Assembly: GCA_034359265.1 (NCBI GenBank)
Contig: CP136896.1
Span: forward strand, 68,087,501-68,151,500
DNA from: Canna indica
Lineage: Eukaryota > Streptophyta > Magnoliopsida > Zingiberales > Cannaceae
Direction: 5' to 3'
DNA: 64,000 nucleotides
Below the pieces are notes generated by a model that was not told the origin of the DNA, did not search any database, and saw nothing but the letters and a program-made list of their open reading frames with translations. Every line of letters begins with the position of its first letter. The stretch's first letter is position 1. Positions 1-13,219 of this stretch are shown here, in pieces. The position numbers were made by a program, and so were the translations under genes.

Positions 1-1202
1 TCGAATATGCGAAATTAGGAAGTACGTTACACCTAATCGAAACTCATTCCTTAAAGCTTCATGATCAAGACATCGGTACATCCAACTTCGATCAGCCGAT
101 ATGATTTTGTCAATCAATGACAATTTCTTTGGTTAATGCCTTTAGGTGAGATTGTCCTATTTCATTCGGGATTTATGTTATTCATATTGCACTATGTACT
201 TCTTTTAACCGCTAACATCATTCTAAATTTCAGCAGCATCTCCCTATAGTTCTCCGAATACGCATATCAACTCGTCGGATGAATGATTATTTTCTAAATG
301 TTTCGAGTTAATTCGAGTCCATAGTGGACAATTCTGACACGAGTCCAAATTAGATGATTCCGGCGGGAGTCTGAATTTGACAATTTCGGCGCGAGTTCGA
401 AGTGGACGATTCCGACGCAAGTCCGAAGTGGACGATTCTGGCGCGAGTCCATTGAGGACTACTCCGGACTAATTAATATTAATCTTCAATATTTTAACAA
501 ATTTAAATAATTAACCTACAATTATTAATCTAAAACATAATATTAATCTAACTAAATTAATCTAAAAATTACTCTAAACTCTAACAATTAATCTAAAAAT
601 CATAACAATTAATCTAAACCCTAAAAATTAATCTAACAAATTAAACAATTAATTAAATAATTAATCCAAAAAATTAATTAAAAATTAAAAAATATATAAA
701 AATAATATTATATATAAGCATTTCTGGCGCCGGAGTCCAGTGTCCGGACACTGCATAAACCACCGGCCGCTGGCCGTCGTCCGCCAGCCGAAACCCTATT
801 TTAAGGGTTTTGGCCAGCTCTAACAAGGGGGCGGAGGTCGAATGGGAGGCTGCGAGAAATACCTCAAATCAAACGGAAGACGGAGGTCGGAATCAGAGGT
901 CGAGGACGGGGCGGCGGCAGCGGCGTCAGAAGAGAGCAGCGGCGGCGGGCAGAGGAAGAGGAAGAAGGGGGCGGGCGCGATTGCGTGGCCTATATAAACT
1001 TATCAGCAACGGCTCACTTAGCCGTTAGAAAGCAGTTGCTGATAGGTTAATCATCAGCAACGACTCACGTGTCCGTTAGAACACCGTTGTTGATAATTTA
1101 ATCATCAGCAACAGCTCATGTGTCTGTTACAACGCCATTGCAGATATAACATATCTGCAACGGCTTGAGCGGCCGTTGCTGAAGAACCATTTTCTAGTAG
1201 TG
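1..1202 (-). mobile_element. CACTA element, right end only (copy 1)
   Basis: The segment ends in TTTCTAGTAGTG at 1191-1202, the inverted CACTA terminus. Its first 300 bases align by eye with 13040-13320 of the complete CACTA element further right, and 299-470 holds a degenerate version of the same 26-base tandem array. Subterminal AGCAACGGC-type repeats lie at about 1004-1185. It is therefore a second copy of the same family, with its body and left end outside the window. Strand is given for the transposase gene direction in the sibling copy. TTA at 1203-1205 would be the target duplication, but its partner is not visible. Confidence 0.85.
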
Positions 1203-1516
1203 TTATCCACAGAGGTGAAGGATTGAAAGATTTGATCGCCTTTGCCCCCAAAAGCCTTCAAAGATGGTACCTTTTCTCCTTGATCATTTTTGTTTATGTG
1301 TTGCTTGGTTATGATACAAATAGAAGCAATAGAGAGTGGAAGAGGAAACACAAACTAGAAATGTATTTCTTGATTACTCATCATCCAACTTTAATTTTAC
1401 ATAGTATTTTTATAGATTGTATGAACTAAACTACGATATAGAAGTGGTGATAAGTAGTTGCACTAGCTTATAGTTTTTCCGGTGTAACAGAAAAAACAAG
1501 AAAACAAATCAAACTG
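1203..1516. other. Unassigned spacer between CACTA copy 1 and the copia element
   Basis: About 310 bases with no recognisable gene or terminal repeats. Short overlapping reading frames on both strands look like chance. Confidence 0.4.
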
Positions 1517-2311
1517 TGTTAGGAAGAAAAATCGGGTCTTCCTGCAAGGATCCAAAAATACAAAAAATGAATAAATTCAGAAAACACAAAGAACACCAAA
1601 ATTTACGTGGTTCGACCCAGCGGGGTACCGAGCCTACTCCACGGGGAGACGAGGTCACTTGATTTTATTAGAGATAGAAGAAAACACAGCCAATACAAGA
1701 GAATCTGAATACAACTGATAACTAAACTGTAAAAGAAAAATATTGTCTGTACTCAAATATTTTTCTGCACCTCGGAATCTGGATTCCTGCTTCTGCCTGA
1801 AAATTGTGGATGATGCATCCTTAATCTTCTTGCTTCTGCATGAGACGGTGTGAAGGGGAATAGAGCCGCTAAAAAGGAATCCTGCTTACGAAATGGAGTA
1901 GATGGGATGCTCTGGGATCTCCGGATGATTTGGAATTGCATATTAGGCCCCTATTTATAATAGAGGGGGAGAGCTGATTCATGCCTGGTTTGGTGGAGAA
2001 AAAAATCTCTAAGAAATTTGTTGCTTCGTCTGATTTAATCGGATGGCTGAAATGCTTCTTTTGACCAAAGAAATAGCTTGGTTGATCAAGTAATTGAGGC
2101 AGGGAGTGAGTCAACATAGGCAACGGAAGAAATTTGCCTGCTGTGATCCACCCGCGTGGAGCGCAAACGAGCACGTGAAGCCCGCTCGCTGCAGAGCTGT
2201 CCGCCCGCCTAGGTCGGGCCGAGCCCAAAAAAACTGCAACAATCTTTATATAAATATATAATCCAACTTGGCCCATTTTGAGATCGGGTTTAAAATGAAT
2301 CAACCCTCACA
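1517..2311 (-). repeat. Copia 3' LTR
   Basis: Starts TGTTAGG on plus and ends CCTCACA at 2311. It matches 6376-7256 but lacks about 20 bases near its left end and a GC-rich stretch of about 60 bases near 2200. Confidence 0.9.
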
Positions 2312-2324
2312 ATTTCCTCCTTTG
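2312..2324 (-). other. Copia polypurine tract
   Basis: Minus strand reads AAAGGAGGAAAT directly against the LTR start TGTGAGGG, the expected place for plus-strand DNA priming. Confidence 0.75.
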
Positions 2325-2378
2325 ATGAATTTTATGCTCGATATAGCCATCTCCTCTTCTCCCAAGAGCCCTGTAGGG

Positions 2379-5300
2379 CTAACATGCACCTTGAATCAGT
2401 CTTACTAGCTTTATGCAGTGTTCAAATTTGGTCGTTGGAAGTACTTTAGTCAGCATATCTGCAGGATTGTAAGTCGTGTCAATTTTCTGTAGCTTTATTT
2501 CTCCTTTTGAAAGAATGTCCCTGATGAAGTGGAATCTAACATCGATGTGCTTCATTCTTTCATGGAACATCTGATCTTTTGACAAATGAATTGCACTCTG
2601 ACTGTCACTACGCACGACTATGTCCCCATTTTGAGAAGTTAGTTCTTTTATCAAGTTCCCAAGCCAGATTGCTTCTTTAATCGCTTTTATAATAGTCATG
2701 TACTCCGCTTCAGTGGTGGAGAGGGCGACAATGGATTATAGGCCGGCTTTCCAACTTACTGCAGTTCCGCCTATAGTGAAGATGTAGGCGGTAATCGATC
2801 TCCTCTTATTAAGGTCACCGGCATAGTCCGTGTCTGAGTATCCTGCAAACGATTCATTAGTTCTACCGAAAACAAGATTAGCTTTAGAAGTACCTTGTAA
2901 GTAGCGCATGATCCATTTGACTGTCTCTTAATGTGCTTTTCTCGAATTTATCATATACCGGCTGACAACACTGACTGCATGTGCTATGTCTGGGCGGGTA
3001 CAGATCATGGCGTACATAAGACTGTCAACTGCGCTTGCATAGGGTACCTGTGACATGCCAATTCTTTCTTTTTCATTTTTCGGGCATAGTAACTCTGATA
3101 ATTTGAACTGAGCGACAATAGGTGTCTTGACAAATTTTGCTTCTTGCATGCCAAAATGCTCAACTACTTGTTTTACATAACTCTCCTGAGTTAGGTACAA
3201 CTTTCTTGCTTTGCGGCCTCGCTTAATCTCCATCCCAATGATTTTTCTTGCAGCCCCAAGGTCCTTCATGTCAAATTCGCCTTTAAGGTGTTTCTTAAGC
3301 CTGTCTATTTCAGTAATATCTTTTACCACAATAAGCATATCATTAACATAAAGTAGCAAATAAATCATATAACTAGCTGATTTCTTTAAATAAACACAAT
3401 TGTCAAAAGATGATCTACTGAAATCAATACCAAGCATAAACTGATCAAATCTCTTATACCATTATTTGGGAGATTGTTTGAGGTCATATAGTGACTTCTT
3501 TAGGAGGCAGACATGATCAACTTTATTTTTTTCTTCAAACCCTTCTAATTGTGTCATGTATATCTGTTCTTCTAAGTCACCGTGTAAGAAAGTTGTCTTT
3601 ACGTCAAGCTGTTCTAACTTTAAGTCTTGCATGACTACTAATGCTAGAAGAACACGAATAGAGGTATGCTTAACCACAGGAGAAAAAAATATCTTTGTAG
3701 TCAATATCTTTCTTTTGACTGTATCCCTTTGCCACCAGTTGAGCTTTATAGATACCGCCTAATTTGAGTTTGTAGATCCACTTGCACCCAATAAGTTTTT
3801 TGTGCGGTGGAGGCTTTACAAGTTCTCAAGTATTATTTTTATACAAGGACTTGAATTCTCTTGTCATAGCTTCATGTCACTTTCTTGAATCTGTCCTATT
3901 TAGGTCTTCTTTATAGGAGGCTGGTTCTTCAGTGCATGGAGTTTCTTCTGCCACTGCTAGAGCATATGTAGCAATATTTGCATACCTAGGATTAGGACGT
4001 GGTGCTCGTGTAGGTCGGTTGAGGGTGATGGAATAAGGATTCTCCTCCTCAACTTGATATTGCACCTCCTGGATCCTATGTGGCTCCTCCTGGATTTGAA
4101 CATGTTCTTCAGTGGTCTATTCTAATGGAGCAGTGTCATTGGCTTTTATGGAAAATGGTCGAGGCGCAGGTGTAGGGGACCAAAATTCTTTGGTAGAATG
4201 CTGATGTGGTGTTTCTTCTGGTGGCACTTTAGGTTCCGGTGAGTCATCCTCTTTTTGGTTCACCTTTTTCATTTTCAAGAGTACATGTTCATCAAAAATT
4301 ACATGTCTATGGATTTTTGCTTTACAATTATTTATGCACCACACTTTATAGCCTTTCACTCCGCTAGGATATCCTAAGAAAATACATTTCTTTGATTTTG
4401 GTTCTAATTTTCCTTCATTTACCTTGACATAGACAATGCTCCCAAAAAATTTAAGATGGTCATAAGAGCTGGCGACCCGGTCCATTTTTCCTTAGGCGTC
4501 TTGAATTCAATTGATGAAGAAGGAGATCAATTTATTAGGTAACAAGCGGTGGATGCTGCCTCTGCCCAAAAGCGTTTAGAAAGGTTAGCATTAGAAAGCA
4601 TACTTCTTATCCTTTCTATGATGGTGTGGTACATCCTTTCTGCTACTCCGTTCTGCTGAGGTGTGTGGGGAACGGTGTGATATCTTATGATTCCTTCCTT
4701 GGAGCAAAAGTCTTTAAATTCTCCACTGTAAAATTCTAGGCCATTGTCGGTTCATAGGGTCCGAACATATCTACCGGTTTGCTTCTCAATCATTGCCTTC
4801 TAAGACTGAAATTTAGAGAAGACATCAGATTTATTTTTAATAAAATAAGCTTATACCTTCCTGGAGTAATCATCAATAAATTGAGCATGTATCGAGCTCC
4901 TCCTTGAGATTCAACCGGTGATGGTCCCCACAAATCAAAGTGGATGTAGTCCAATTTTTCTTTAGCATAGTGTTGCCTTGTGGAGAATGAGACTCTTTTC
5001 TGTTTGCCATAGATGCAATGTTCAAATAAATTTAGCTTAGCCAATTTCTATTTTCCAAGTAGTCTCTTTTGTTCAAGTATTAGCATGCTCCTTTTATTAA
5101 TATGCCTAATCTAATATGTCATAATTTAGCAATATCATCATCAGAGTGTTCAGAGATTACCATAGCTGCACCACTTGTTACCGTTATGTCTTGCAAGATG
5201 TAGAGTTGGTTTACTTTTAGTGCTTTCATTACTGTTAAGGACCCCTTTGTGACTCTGAAAACTCCGTCTTGGCTTGAATACTTATATCCAAGTGCATCTA

Positions 5301-6346
5301 GAGAATATAAATAAATTAAATTTCTTTTAAGACCTGGAACGTGCCATACCTGAGTTAGAGTCCTTGTAATGCCATCGTGCATTTTAATTTTTACTGAGCC
5401 AACACCTGCTACTTAACATGATGAGTCATTTCCAATTAGCACTTCCTTTCCATTAGCATGTTCATAGGTGGTAAACCAATCTCGGTGCGGTATCATATGA
5501 AAGGAGCAACCTGAATCTAAAATTCATTCATCTTGAGATCTAGCATAACAAGCAGAAATAGTAAGTACCTCAACTATTTCATCCTCATCAGCATAAGATG
5601 CTTCCTCGTTCTGATTTTGTTCCTCCAGTCTCCGTTTCAACTTACGACATTCTGATTTGATGTGTCCCATCTTTTTGCAATAATAGCACTGTACGTTTTT
5701 GGACCTAGATTTAGATTTGAACTTACCCCGGCTTTTGTCTCGTAACCTGTTTCATCCTCTAGTGTTCAGGACTTCTCCACGGCTTCTAGAGGATCCTGTG
5801 GTAAGTTGAGAGTCGACAACCTCCTTGGATACTAGCATTGTTGTCACCTCATCCAAAGTAATAGTATTTTTTGTCATACAATAAACTTTCACAATTTTTT
5901 TTAAAAGAAGCATAGAGAGTAATTAGAAGCATACAAATCTTATATTATTCCTCAAATGTAACTCTCATATCCTCAAGATCAGCAAGAATAGAACGAAAAG
6001 TGCTAATATGATTTTTAACAGAAGTGCCATCAGTCATGCGTAAAAAATATGATTTTTATTCATCGAGTTTTATCCTGGTAAATTGTAGCAAGCTTTTTTC
6101 ATACATCTGCGGTGATCTTTTCTGATGCAACTTCTCGTAGTGCCTCGTCACAGACGCTCATATACAATGTGGCTTTAGCACTTTCATCGGCCTGGTCCTT
6201 TTCCCTTCAAGTGTCTTCTATTGCATCTCGCCCACGAATAGTGTCTTGAAGGTTCTTCTTAATCAAAATTGCTTTCATTTTCATAGCCCATAATGAGTAG
6301 TTGACATTTTGGTCCAATTTTTTAATTTCATATTTTGCCTCTGACA
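2379..6346 (-). pseudogene. Copia gag-pol polyprotein, broken
   Basis: Read on minus, an ATG at 6346, just after the primer site, opens a gag N-terminus (NYSLWAMKMKAILIKKNLQ) that reaches a stop after about 50 codons. A CCHC knuckle, CYYCKKMGHIKSEC, lies near 5660-5700. The gag-pre-integrase domain is at 5119-5382, with integrase pieces at 4790-5044 and 4117-4485. Reverse transcriptase is at 3462-3704 and 2928-3437, and RNase H at 2379-2699 (SDSQSAIHLSKDQMFHER, then KHIDVRFHFIRD). Frame changes and stops separate every block. The reverse-transcriptase active site reads YVNDM where the family has YVDDM, so one catalytic aspartate is lost. No functional product is expected. Confidence 0.93.
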
Positions 6347-6356
6347 TTGTGGATTA

Positions 6357-6370
6357 TTGGCTCTGATACC
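6357..6370 (-). other. Copia primer-binding site (tRNA-iMet type)
   Basis: Minus strand reads TGGTATCAGAGCC a few bases inside the 5' LTR, complementary to the 3' end of initiator tRNA-Met. Confidence 0.85.
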
Positions 6371-6375
6371 ACAAC

Positions 6376-7256
6376 TGTTAGGAAGAAAATCGGGTCTTCC
6401 TACAAGGATCCAAAAATCCAAACGTCAAGAGAAAAAAATACCAAAAATGAATAAATCCAGAAAACACAAAGAACATCAAAATTTACGTGGTTCGGCCCGG
6501 TGGGGTACCAGGCCTCCTTCATGGGGAGAATAGAGCACTTGATTTGATTAGAGAGAGGAGAAAACACGACCAATACAAGAGAATCTGAATACAACTGATA
6601 ACTAAACTGTACAAGAAAAATATTGTTTGTACTCAGATATTTTTCTGCACCCCGGAATTTGGATTCCTGCTTCTGCCTAAAAACTATGGATGCGGTGTCC
6701 TTGATCTTCTTGCTTCTGCCTGAGACGGTGTGAAGGGAAGAGAGCCGCTGAAAAGAAATCCTGCTTGAGAAACAGAGTAGATGGGATGCTCTGGGATCTC
6801 CGGATGATTTGGAACTACATATTAGGCCCCTATTTATAATAGAGAGGGAGAGTCGGTTCATGCCTGGTTTGGTGGATAAAAAATCTCCAAAGAATTTGCT
6901 ACTTCGTCTGATTTAATCGGATGACTGAAATGATTCTTTTGACCAAAGAAATAGCTTGGTTGATCAAGTAATTGAGGCAGGGAGTGAGTCAACATAAGCG
7001 GCAGAAGAAATCCGCCTGCTGTGATCCGCCCGAGTGGAGCGCAAACGAGCGCGTGAAGCACGCTCGCTGTGTGTGTTGCACGCAGCAGCGCCAGCAGCTG
7101 TTGGCGCGAGCAGCGGGCTGGACTGAGCTGGGCTCGGCCCAGCAGTCTGGCCAGCCTGGGCCGGGCCGAGCCCAAAAAAACCTGCAACAGTCTTATATAT
7201 ATATAATCTAGCTTGGCCCATTTTGAGATCAGGTTTAAAATGAATCAACCCTCACA
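6376..7256 (-). repeat. Copia 5' LTR
   Basis: The longer LTR copy. It includes a GC-rich segment at about 7075-7160 that the other LTR lacks. An AT-rich TATATATATAA at about 7190-7207 could be the promoter TATA on the minus strand. Confidence 0.9.
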
Positions 7257-7375
7257 AACTAAGAAATGAATCAAACTGATAAAAGGAGATGAATGATATC
7301 AACTTCTTGAGTCAACGTAGGCAGTCGACGTGGATGCATGGATATGAATCATGTATGACTAACAAACTCCCCCTT

Positions 7376-7760
7376 CACTACTAGAAAAATGGGCATCAGC
7401 AACGGCTGATGCCGTTGCTGAAGAGAATCAGCAACGGCCGAGCCGTTGCAATAGAGCCGTGACAGAAATTCGCGTTGCTGATGACTTAGCAACGGCTCAG
7501 CAACGGCCGCTCGGGCCGTCGCTCAAAATATTATCAGCAACGACCGCTCCGGCCGTCGCTAAAACTATTATCAGCAACGGTTTTGCCACAGACCCGGCGC
7601 CGTTGCTGATAACATTAATAGCAACGGCCGTTGAGTCCGTAGCAACACCGTTAGTAAAACGCCGTCGCTAAGCCGTTGCTGTAGGTCATCAGCAACGGCT
7701 TTCGATACACTTTTAGCAACGGCTTTACCACGGACGCCCGTGGGAAAGCCGTTGCTGATG
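7376..7760. repeat. Left subterminal repeat array of CACTA copy 2
   Basis: Many direct and inverted copies of a roughly 9-base motif, AGCAACGGC, spaced 10-40 bases apart between 7392 and 7745. In this superfamily subterminal motifs bind the TNPA-type protein and align the ends. Confidence 0.9.
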
Positions 7761-8068
7761 ACGTATACCTGCAGACAGAAAATTTGAAAATTTCAAATTT
7801 CCATTAATACATTGATACATTGATACATTTATCTGATACATAACTCACACACCCATACCCTCATACACACATTCATTCACAGATCACAAACACCTCATAC
7901 ACATTCATTCACACATCACAAACACATCAAGATATACATCAAAACAATTATATTTATATTGATAATTATCCACGATAGTATAAAAATGATTCAAATGCAA
8001 AATTGAAGTATCAATATCCAAACAAAATAAGTTAAACAAGTTCAATATCCAAACAAAAAATCTCACGA
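7761..8068. other. CACTA internal spacer, CA-rich
   Basis: No gene seen. The stretch 7800-7930 holds short tandem repeats (GATACATT units, then CACACATTCATT-type units). It probably forms the 3' flank of the gene that ends at 8069. Confidence 0.5.
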
Positions 8069-9604
8069 TCACGATGGAGGATGGTTTGGATTATATGGCG
8101 GGGTCTGGAGCGCTTGAGTGTACACCGGCGTGGACTGACTCGAGGACGATGGATTAGATGATGCCGAAGAGATGACTGCTTCGGGATGACCTGACAAGTT
8201 GCGTAGCATAGCCTCTATATTCGCCATCGTTTGACTCTGGCGCTCGATCATCTCAGTCTGACGCGCGACCGTCTCCTCTAGTGTCCTTATCCTATTACTA
8301 TGATCATAACTGGATCTAGAGGTGGACGGCCGCTCACCAGCGACTGGAGGGGTCGGTGCCCCAAGTGGCCCTAGTACGGCTCGCGCATGACCACTATCTG
8401 CGAAGCCATATACGCGGCCATGGTCCCAGCCACCTGCGGCCTCGACCCACGATGCTGCGTCAAAGTCCTCGGGGGTACCCCCGCGCTGCACCACCGTCTG
8501 GCTGTAGGTCTCCTACTCGAGTTTGATTTTTTGTTTAATATTTATCATAAAACTTAAATTATAAATATATAATGAATAATTTAAACAAATATATAATTAC
8601 CATAATGTATGCAGTGCGGTTGTGGATGTACTCCCCCGTCCCATGTGCTCGACGGTGAGTCCGCTCAGACACCGCCATCGGGGAGGGTCGCTGGACAGTC
8701 CCGTCATCCGACACCGTTGTCTACATTTACAAAACAAATACATTAATTAGTACACATAATAACAAATAAAATATATAATTAAAAGATATACTTACCATAC
8801 GGTTTGCGTGCACTGCAAATGCAACAGAGCCGCCGGTGTGACGCGCTGCTCCCCCCGACATGCGATTTCTAGCCGCATTCCGAGAAACCTCCTGCCATCG
8901 ATCCGTCGACCATATCCCCACGAGCTGGTCCCATATATCCGGAGTAATCCAACCGGGGCCGTATCCCCGAGTCTCCGCGATGTTAGTGGTCCCAGCTCGG
9001 GCCATCGCTTGGGACCGAGCCTGCCCCAGCTGCCCGTTGTACCTTGCTCGGGAAATAGCCTCCCAGGCAGCGTAAATGAAGGGCCTCTGGTCCTCGGCCC
9101 ATGTATAGCGAGCCTGCAAAATAATAATATCAGTACCAATATTAATATATCATCATGCATGTAAAAAATAATAATAATACGTGCCTCAAACTCGCGCCAT
9201 AACATGTCGACGTGCTCGCTAGGCACGTGAGACCACGTAGGCCATGCCCCGTGCATGTATCGTCGAATAGTAGAAGAAATGCTCCTCGGCACTTCTTCTT
9301 GCTCGAACCTGCACAACAAAAATAAATTTTAATATTATAATATGATATAATGAAATTGTAATGATTCATAATTCATGATATATTACCGCTCCCCAATCAC
9401 GCTAATCAATCTACGTGACTCTGTGGCTGGTGGAGGCTGCCACCTGTTCGGCCCGCGTGGCCGCCTACGTCTGGATGTACTAGCCTCGGCAGTATCATCC
9501 TCATGAGGATCAGCAACAGGAGGATCAGCAGCATGAGTAAGTGCTGGAGTCTCACCGATCGGAGACTCCGAAACTCTCCTGCGTCGATAACCACGACCAG
9601 ACAT
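8069..9604 (-). CDS. CACTA accessory protein, plant Transposase_24 (Ptta/En/Spm) type, five exons
   Basis: Five exons with GT-AG borders can be read on minus: 9387-9604, 9181-9308, 8796-9113, 8601-8720 and 8512-8069. Exon 1 encodes an Arg/Pro-rich N-terminus (MSGRGYRRRR). Exons 2-3 hold the conserved block with YMHGAWPTWSHVP and RYTWAEDQRPF, then ARSQAMARAGT. Exon 5 ends in a predicted coiled coil (RIRTLEETVARQTEMIER) and a Ser/Pro/Gln tail. In other CACTA elements such proteins bind the subterminal repeats. Four of the five exons join in frame. Exons 2 and 3 do not with the simplest splice pair, being off by one base, so either the true border differs or a one-base change broke the gene. Confidence 0.75.
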
Positions 9605-9679
9605 ATCTGTCGAACAGACATATAATCAGATTATTGTATAAATAGTATAGATATATTTAATAAAATATATACTTTACAA

Positions 9680-12600
9680 TTATTCTTCATCATCTGAATA
9701 ATAGTCTTCGAATTCTTCTTCTTCTTCCTCTTCTTCCTCTTCTTCATCTTCTTCATCTCCAGCTTCCTCAATTTCATGATCGTCATCATCAGCATATTCA
9801 ACTTCTAATTGAATTGACGTTGTGTCTGCATCCTCGAGTATTGGAATAATACGATCCACAGCAGGAAGATCATCTTCTTGATAGAAACCAGGAGGATCAT
9901 TTTCTCCTACTATCGGATCAATTTTTCCTCTACCTTTTGTCTTACAGACTACACGCCAATCTGCTCTATCTTTATTTCGAGCCGGATACTTCGCGTAATA
10001 TACTTGTTCGGCTTGTGATGCCAATATAAAAGGCTCATTTGCTGCCAATTTCGATTTGTAATTAACCTCAACAAGTTTGTATTTTGGATGAACTTTCATG
10101 CCCCTTTCTGTTGTATCAAACCAATGACATCTAAATAGAATCACTGATTTCAAGCCGAAGTAGTGCAACTCTATCACTTCTTCCACCACTCCATAAAAAT
10201 CCATATCACATTCAACATAGGTTGTCCCTTTCACGCAAACCCCAGCATTCATCGTCTTCTTTGCAAATGAATATTCAACCGTGTGAAATTTATACCCGTT
10301 AACAAAATATCCGCTATAGCACGACACAAGTCGCGACGGTCCACTAACAAACTCAAATATTTTTTCATCTATTTCAGCTCTGTGATCTTTGCTGTAAGTC
10401 TGAATCCAAGTAGGGAAATCACGATTCCGTAATCTCTCCAATTCTTGATCGTTGTGAATAGAGTATTTTTGCACCATCTCAATGTCAAATATTTCAATGA
10501 ATTGTTCAATCTCTGGACAATTGCGTAATACATACAAGTGTGCCAAATGATACTCTTCATCGCTTAAGTGTCGAGATGGACGAGAACCAAAAGCACGACC
10601 AGAGTGACAAAATATATTTAAACGTCCATCTGAATGTCGAACACCCCCGTCGTCGTTACGTGGAAGACGATCAAATCTTGTCTGTACTGTCGATTCAAAG
10701 TAAAATGAGCAGGATGTTGAAATTTCTTGGATGATATACGATTCAGATATTGATCCTTCAACAGCTGCGGTGTTCTTTACTTTTTTCTTCAGACGATTCA
10801 TGTATCTTTCAAATAAGTACATCCAACGATATTGAACGGGGCCACCAACTTGTGCCTCGTATGCCAAGTGTATCGGTAGATGCTCCATCGAGTCAAAAAA
10901 TGCAGGAGGGAAAAACTGCTCCAGCTTGCATATGATTTCAACAATATTATTTTCAAGTGTTGACATATCTTCGACTCGAAGGACATTTGCACAGATGCTT
11001 CTAAAAAACATACTTAATTCAGTCAACGGACCCTAAATATTATCAGGTAGAAGATCTCGAAATGCGATCGGAAGTAATCTCTGCATGAATACATGACAAT
11101 CATGGCTTTTCATCCCTGATATTTTGCAATCATCGACGTTCACACATCGAGATAAGTTTGAAGCATATCCATCGGGTAATCTGAGTTCTTTTATCCATTG
11201 ACAAACATCTTTGATCTGTTGTTTATTTAACACATATAGGGCCTTCGGTTTCAGATATCGTCCGTTGACCTCTTGTAACTCCAACTCTGGTCTTTTACAA
11301 AGTATTTTCAGATCATGTCGGGCTTTGACATTATCTTTAGTTTTTCCAGAAATATCCATCACAGTGTTGAAAATATTATCAAACACATTTTTTTCAATGC
11401 GCAAGACATCTAAATTATGTCGAATCAATAATGAACTCCAATAGGGCAATTCCCAAAAGATACTTTTTTTCACCCAGTTGTGTGTTTGGCCAAAACCTGA
11501 CACTCTTTCATTGCGACCAAATACTATATCTGGAAGTGCTGAAACACGTGCTAACATTTGTTCACCAGACAATATCGGTGGTGGCCCATCTCTTTCGACT
11601 CTGCCCTTAGTAAATTTATTACGATTCCTTCGATACTGGTGATGAACCGGTAGGAATCGACAATGACAATCAAAGAATGAGATTTTTCGTCCATTCCGAA
11701 GACTGATTGATTTAGAGTGTTCTATACAATACGGGCAAGAGAGTCGACCGTGAGTGCTCCAACCCGACAACATGCCGTACGCGGGGAAATCATTGATTGT
11801 CCACAAGACCGCGGCCTTTAAATTGAAGTTTTGCTTCCGATGACAATCATAAGTGACAGCTCCCTCAGTCCACAATGTTTTCAATTCATCTATCAAGGGT
11901 CTGAGAAATATGTCAATTTCTTTTCGCGGACCCTTAGGACCCGGAATAATCATCGAAAGATAAATAAATTTATCTTTCATGCACATTGACGGTGGCAAAT
12001 TATAAACTGTCAGCAGCACTGGCCAAACTGAATAAGGAGTTGCAGAATGTCCAAACGGATTAAAACCATCTGTGCACAATCCCAATCTGATATTTCTAGT
12101 ATCCATAGCAAATGAAGGATAACATGTATCCAAATGTTTCCATGCTTCACTGTCAGATGGATGAGTCATTACTGTATCATCATGACTTCTTGCATGCCAA
12201 CTCATGTAGGGGGCTGTCTTTTCCGACATGAATAATCTTTGAAGCCTCGGTGTTAGTGGAAAATACCGAAGCACCTTAAACGGGATATTTTTCTGTCGGA
12301 CCGATTTCTTCTCCTTGTAACGAGGGTGTTGACATACAGGGCATTTATCCAACTGCACATTTTCTTTATAATATAAAATGTAGTTATTTTGGCACGCGTG
12401 TATTTTTTCGTACCTAAGCCCCAATTTTCTCATTAGTTTTTTAGTCTTATAAAAAGTAGGCTCAAACTTGTTATCAGTAGGCAGCATTCCATTAATCAAT
12501 CCAGCAATCCAATCATACGCAACTCCGCTGATATTACAATCGGCCTTGATGTTTAAGAGCTGTGTCATTGCTGAAAACCTAGTGTATTTAGGACAATTCT

Positions 12601-13170
12601 CATACAAAGGTTCATCGGCAGCTTTCAACATCTCGTAAAATTCTGCAGCTTCTTTATTCGGTAATTCAATCTCTACCGCAGCCCCTACTTCTGTGATATC
12701 AACCACTGTAGTATCTGGTGGGACTGATGTCTGAAGAACTGGCCGATCAACATTATCATTCAGGCAGAATTGACCCCCAAGACTATCAAGTATCATAGTT
12801 GTATAGGGATTACATTGACCGGATGAAGAAGCACCAGCAGAGGAAGATTCACCATATGTCTGAACGACAGGATTGCTCGACGTCCCGACTTCGCGTGACT
12901 CCCCGTGACAAGTCCATAGAAAATATCTTGGTGCAAATCCTTTGCTATATAGATGCAGAGTGATAGTCTCCCGGTCCAAAAATCGTCCATTTGAACAAAT
13001 GCGACACGGACATCGGATTTGATCACCATGCTAACGAAATTCCGATTCGAATAGGTGAAATTTAGGAAGTACGTTACGCCTAATCGAAACTCATTCGTTA
13101 AAGCTCCACGATCAAGACGTCGGTACATCCAACTTCGATCAGCCGACATGATTTTGTCAATCAATGACAA
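9680..13170 (-). pseudogene. CACTA transposase (TNP2/TNPD type), frameshifted and with an in-frame stop
   Basis: Three blocks read on minus. The start block (13170 downwards) holds the transposase-associated domain (DRSWMYRRLDRGALTNEF). A frame change near 13028 leads to the block 11033-12979 with the TNP2 core, including LGLCTDGFNPFG, GPKGPRKEIDIFLRPLIDEL and CPYC. A TAG at 11033-11035 interrupts it, and the same frame continues to 9680 with DUF4218-like (LPIHLAYEAQVGGPVQYRWM) and DUF4216-like (GVVEEVIELHYFG) regions and a Glu-rich tail. The family catalyses cut-and-paste excision of CACTA elements in the nucleus. Both lesions lie in an otherwise long open frame, so inactivation looks recent. 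Confidence 0.92.
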
Positions 13171-13219
13171 TTTCTTTGGTTAATGTCTTTAGGTGAGATT
13201 GTCCTATTCCATTCGGGAT

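Larger units (their letters stand above)
1517..7256 (-). mobile_element. Ty1/copia LTR retrotransposon, degraded, reverse strand
   Basis: Two LTRs (1517-2311 and 6376-7256) share ends reading TGTGAGGG...CCTAACA on the minus strand. Inside the right-hand LTR is a tRNA-iMet-type primer site, and inside the left-hand LTR a purine tract. The order read on minus is LTR, gag with zinc knuckle, gag-pre-integrase, integrase, reverse transcriptase, RNase H, LTR, which is copia order. Flanks are AACTG and AACTA, a target duplication with one mismatch. The LTRs differ in length (795 versus 881 bases) through at least two deletions, so the insertion is old. The gag-pre-integrase segment resembles Tnt1/Tork-type elements, but that lineage call is tentative. 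Confidence 0.93.

Noticed and set aside
7257..7280. AATCAAACTG on both outer sides of the copia element as a 10-bp duplication
   Set aside because: On the right it lies 13 bases beyond the LTR end, whereas copia target duplications are 5 bp and directly adjacent.
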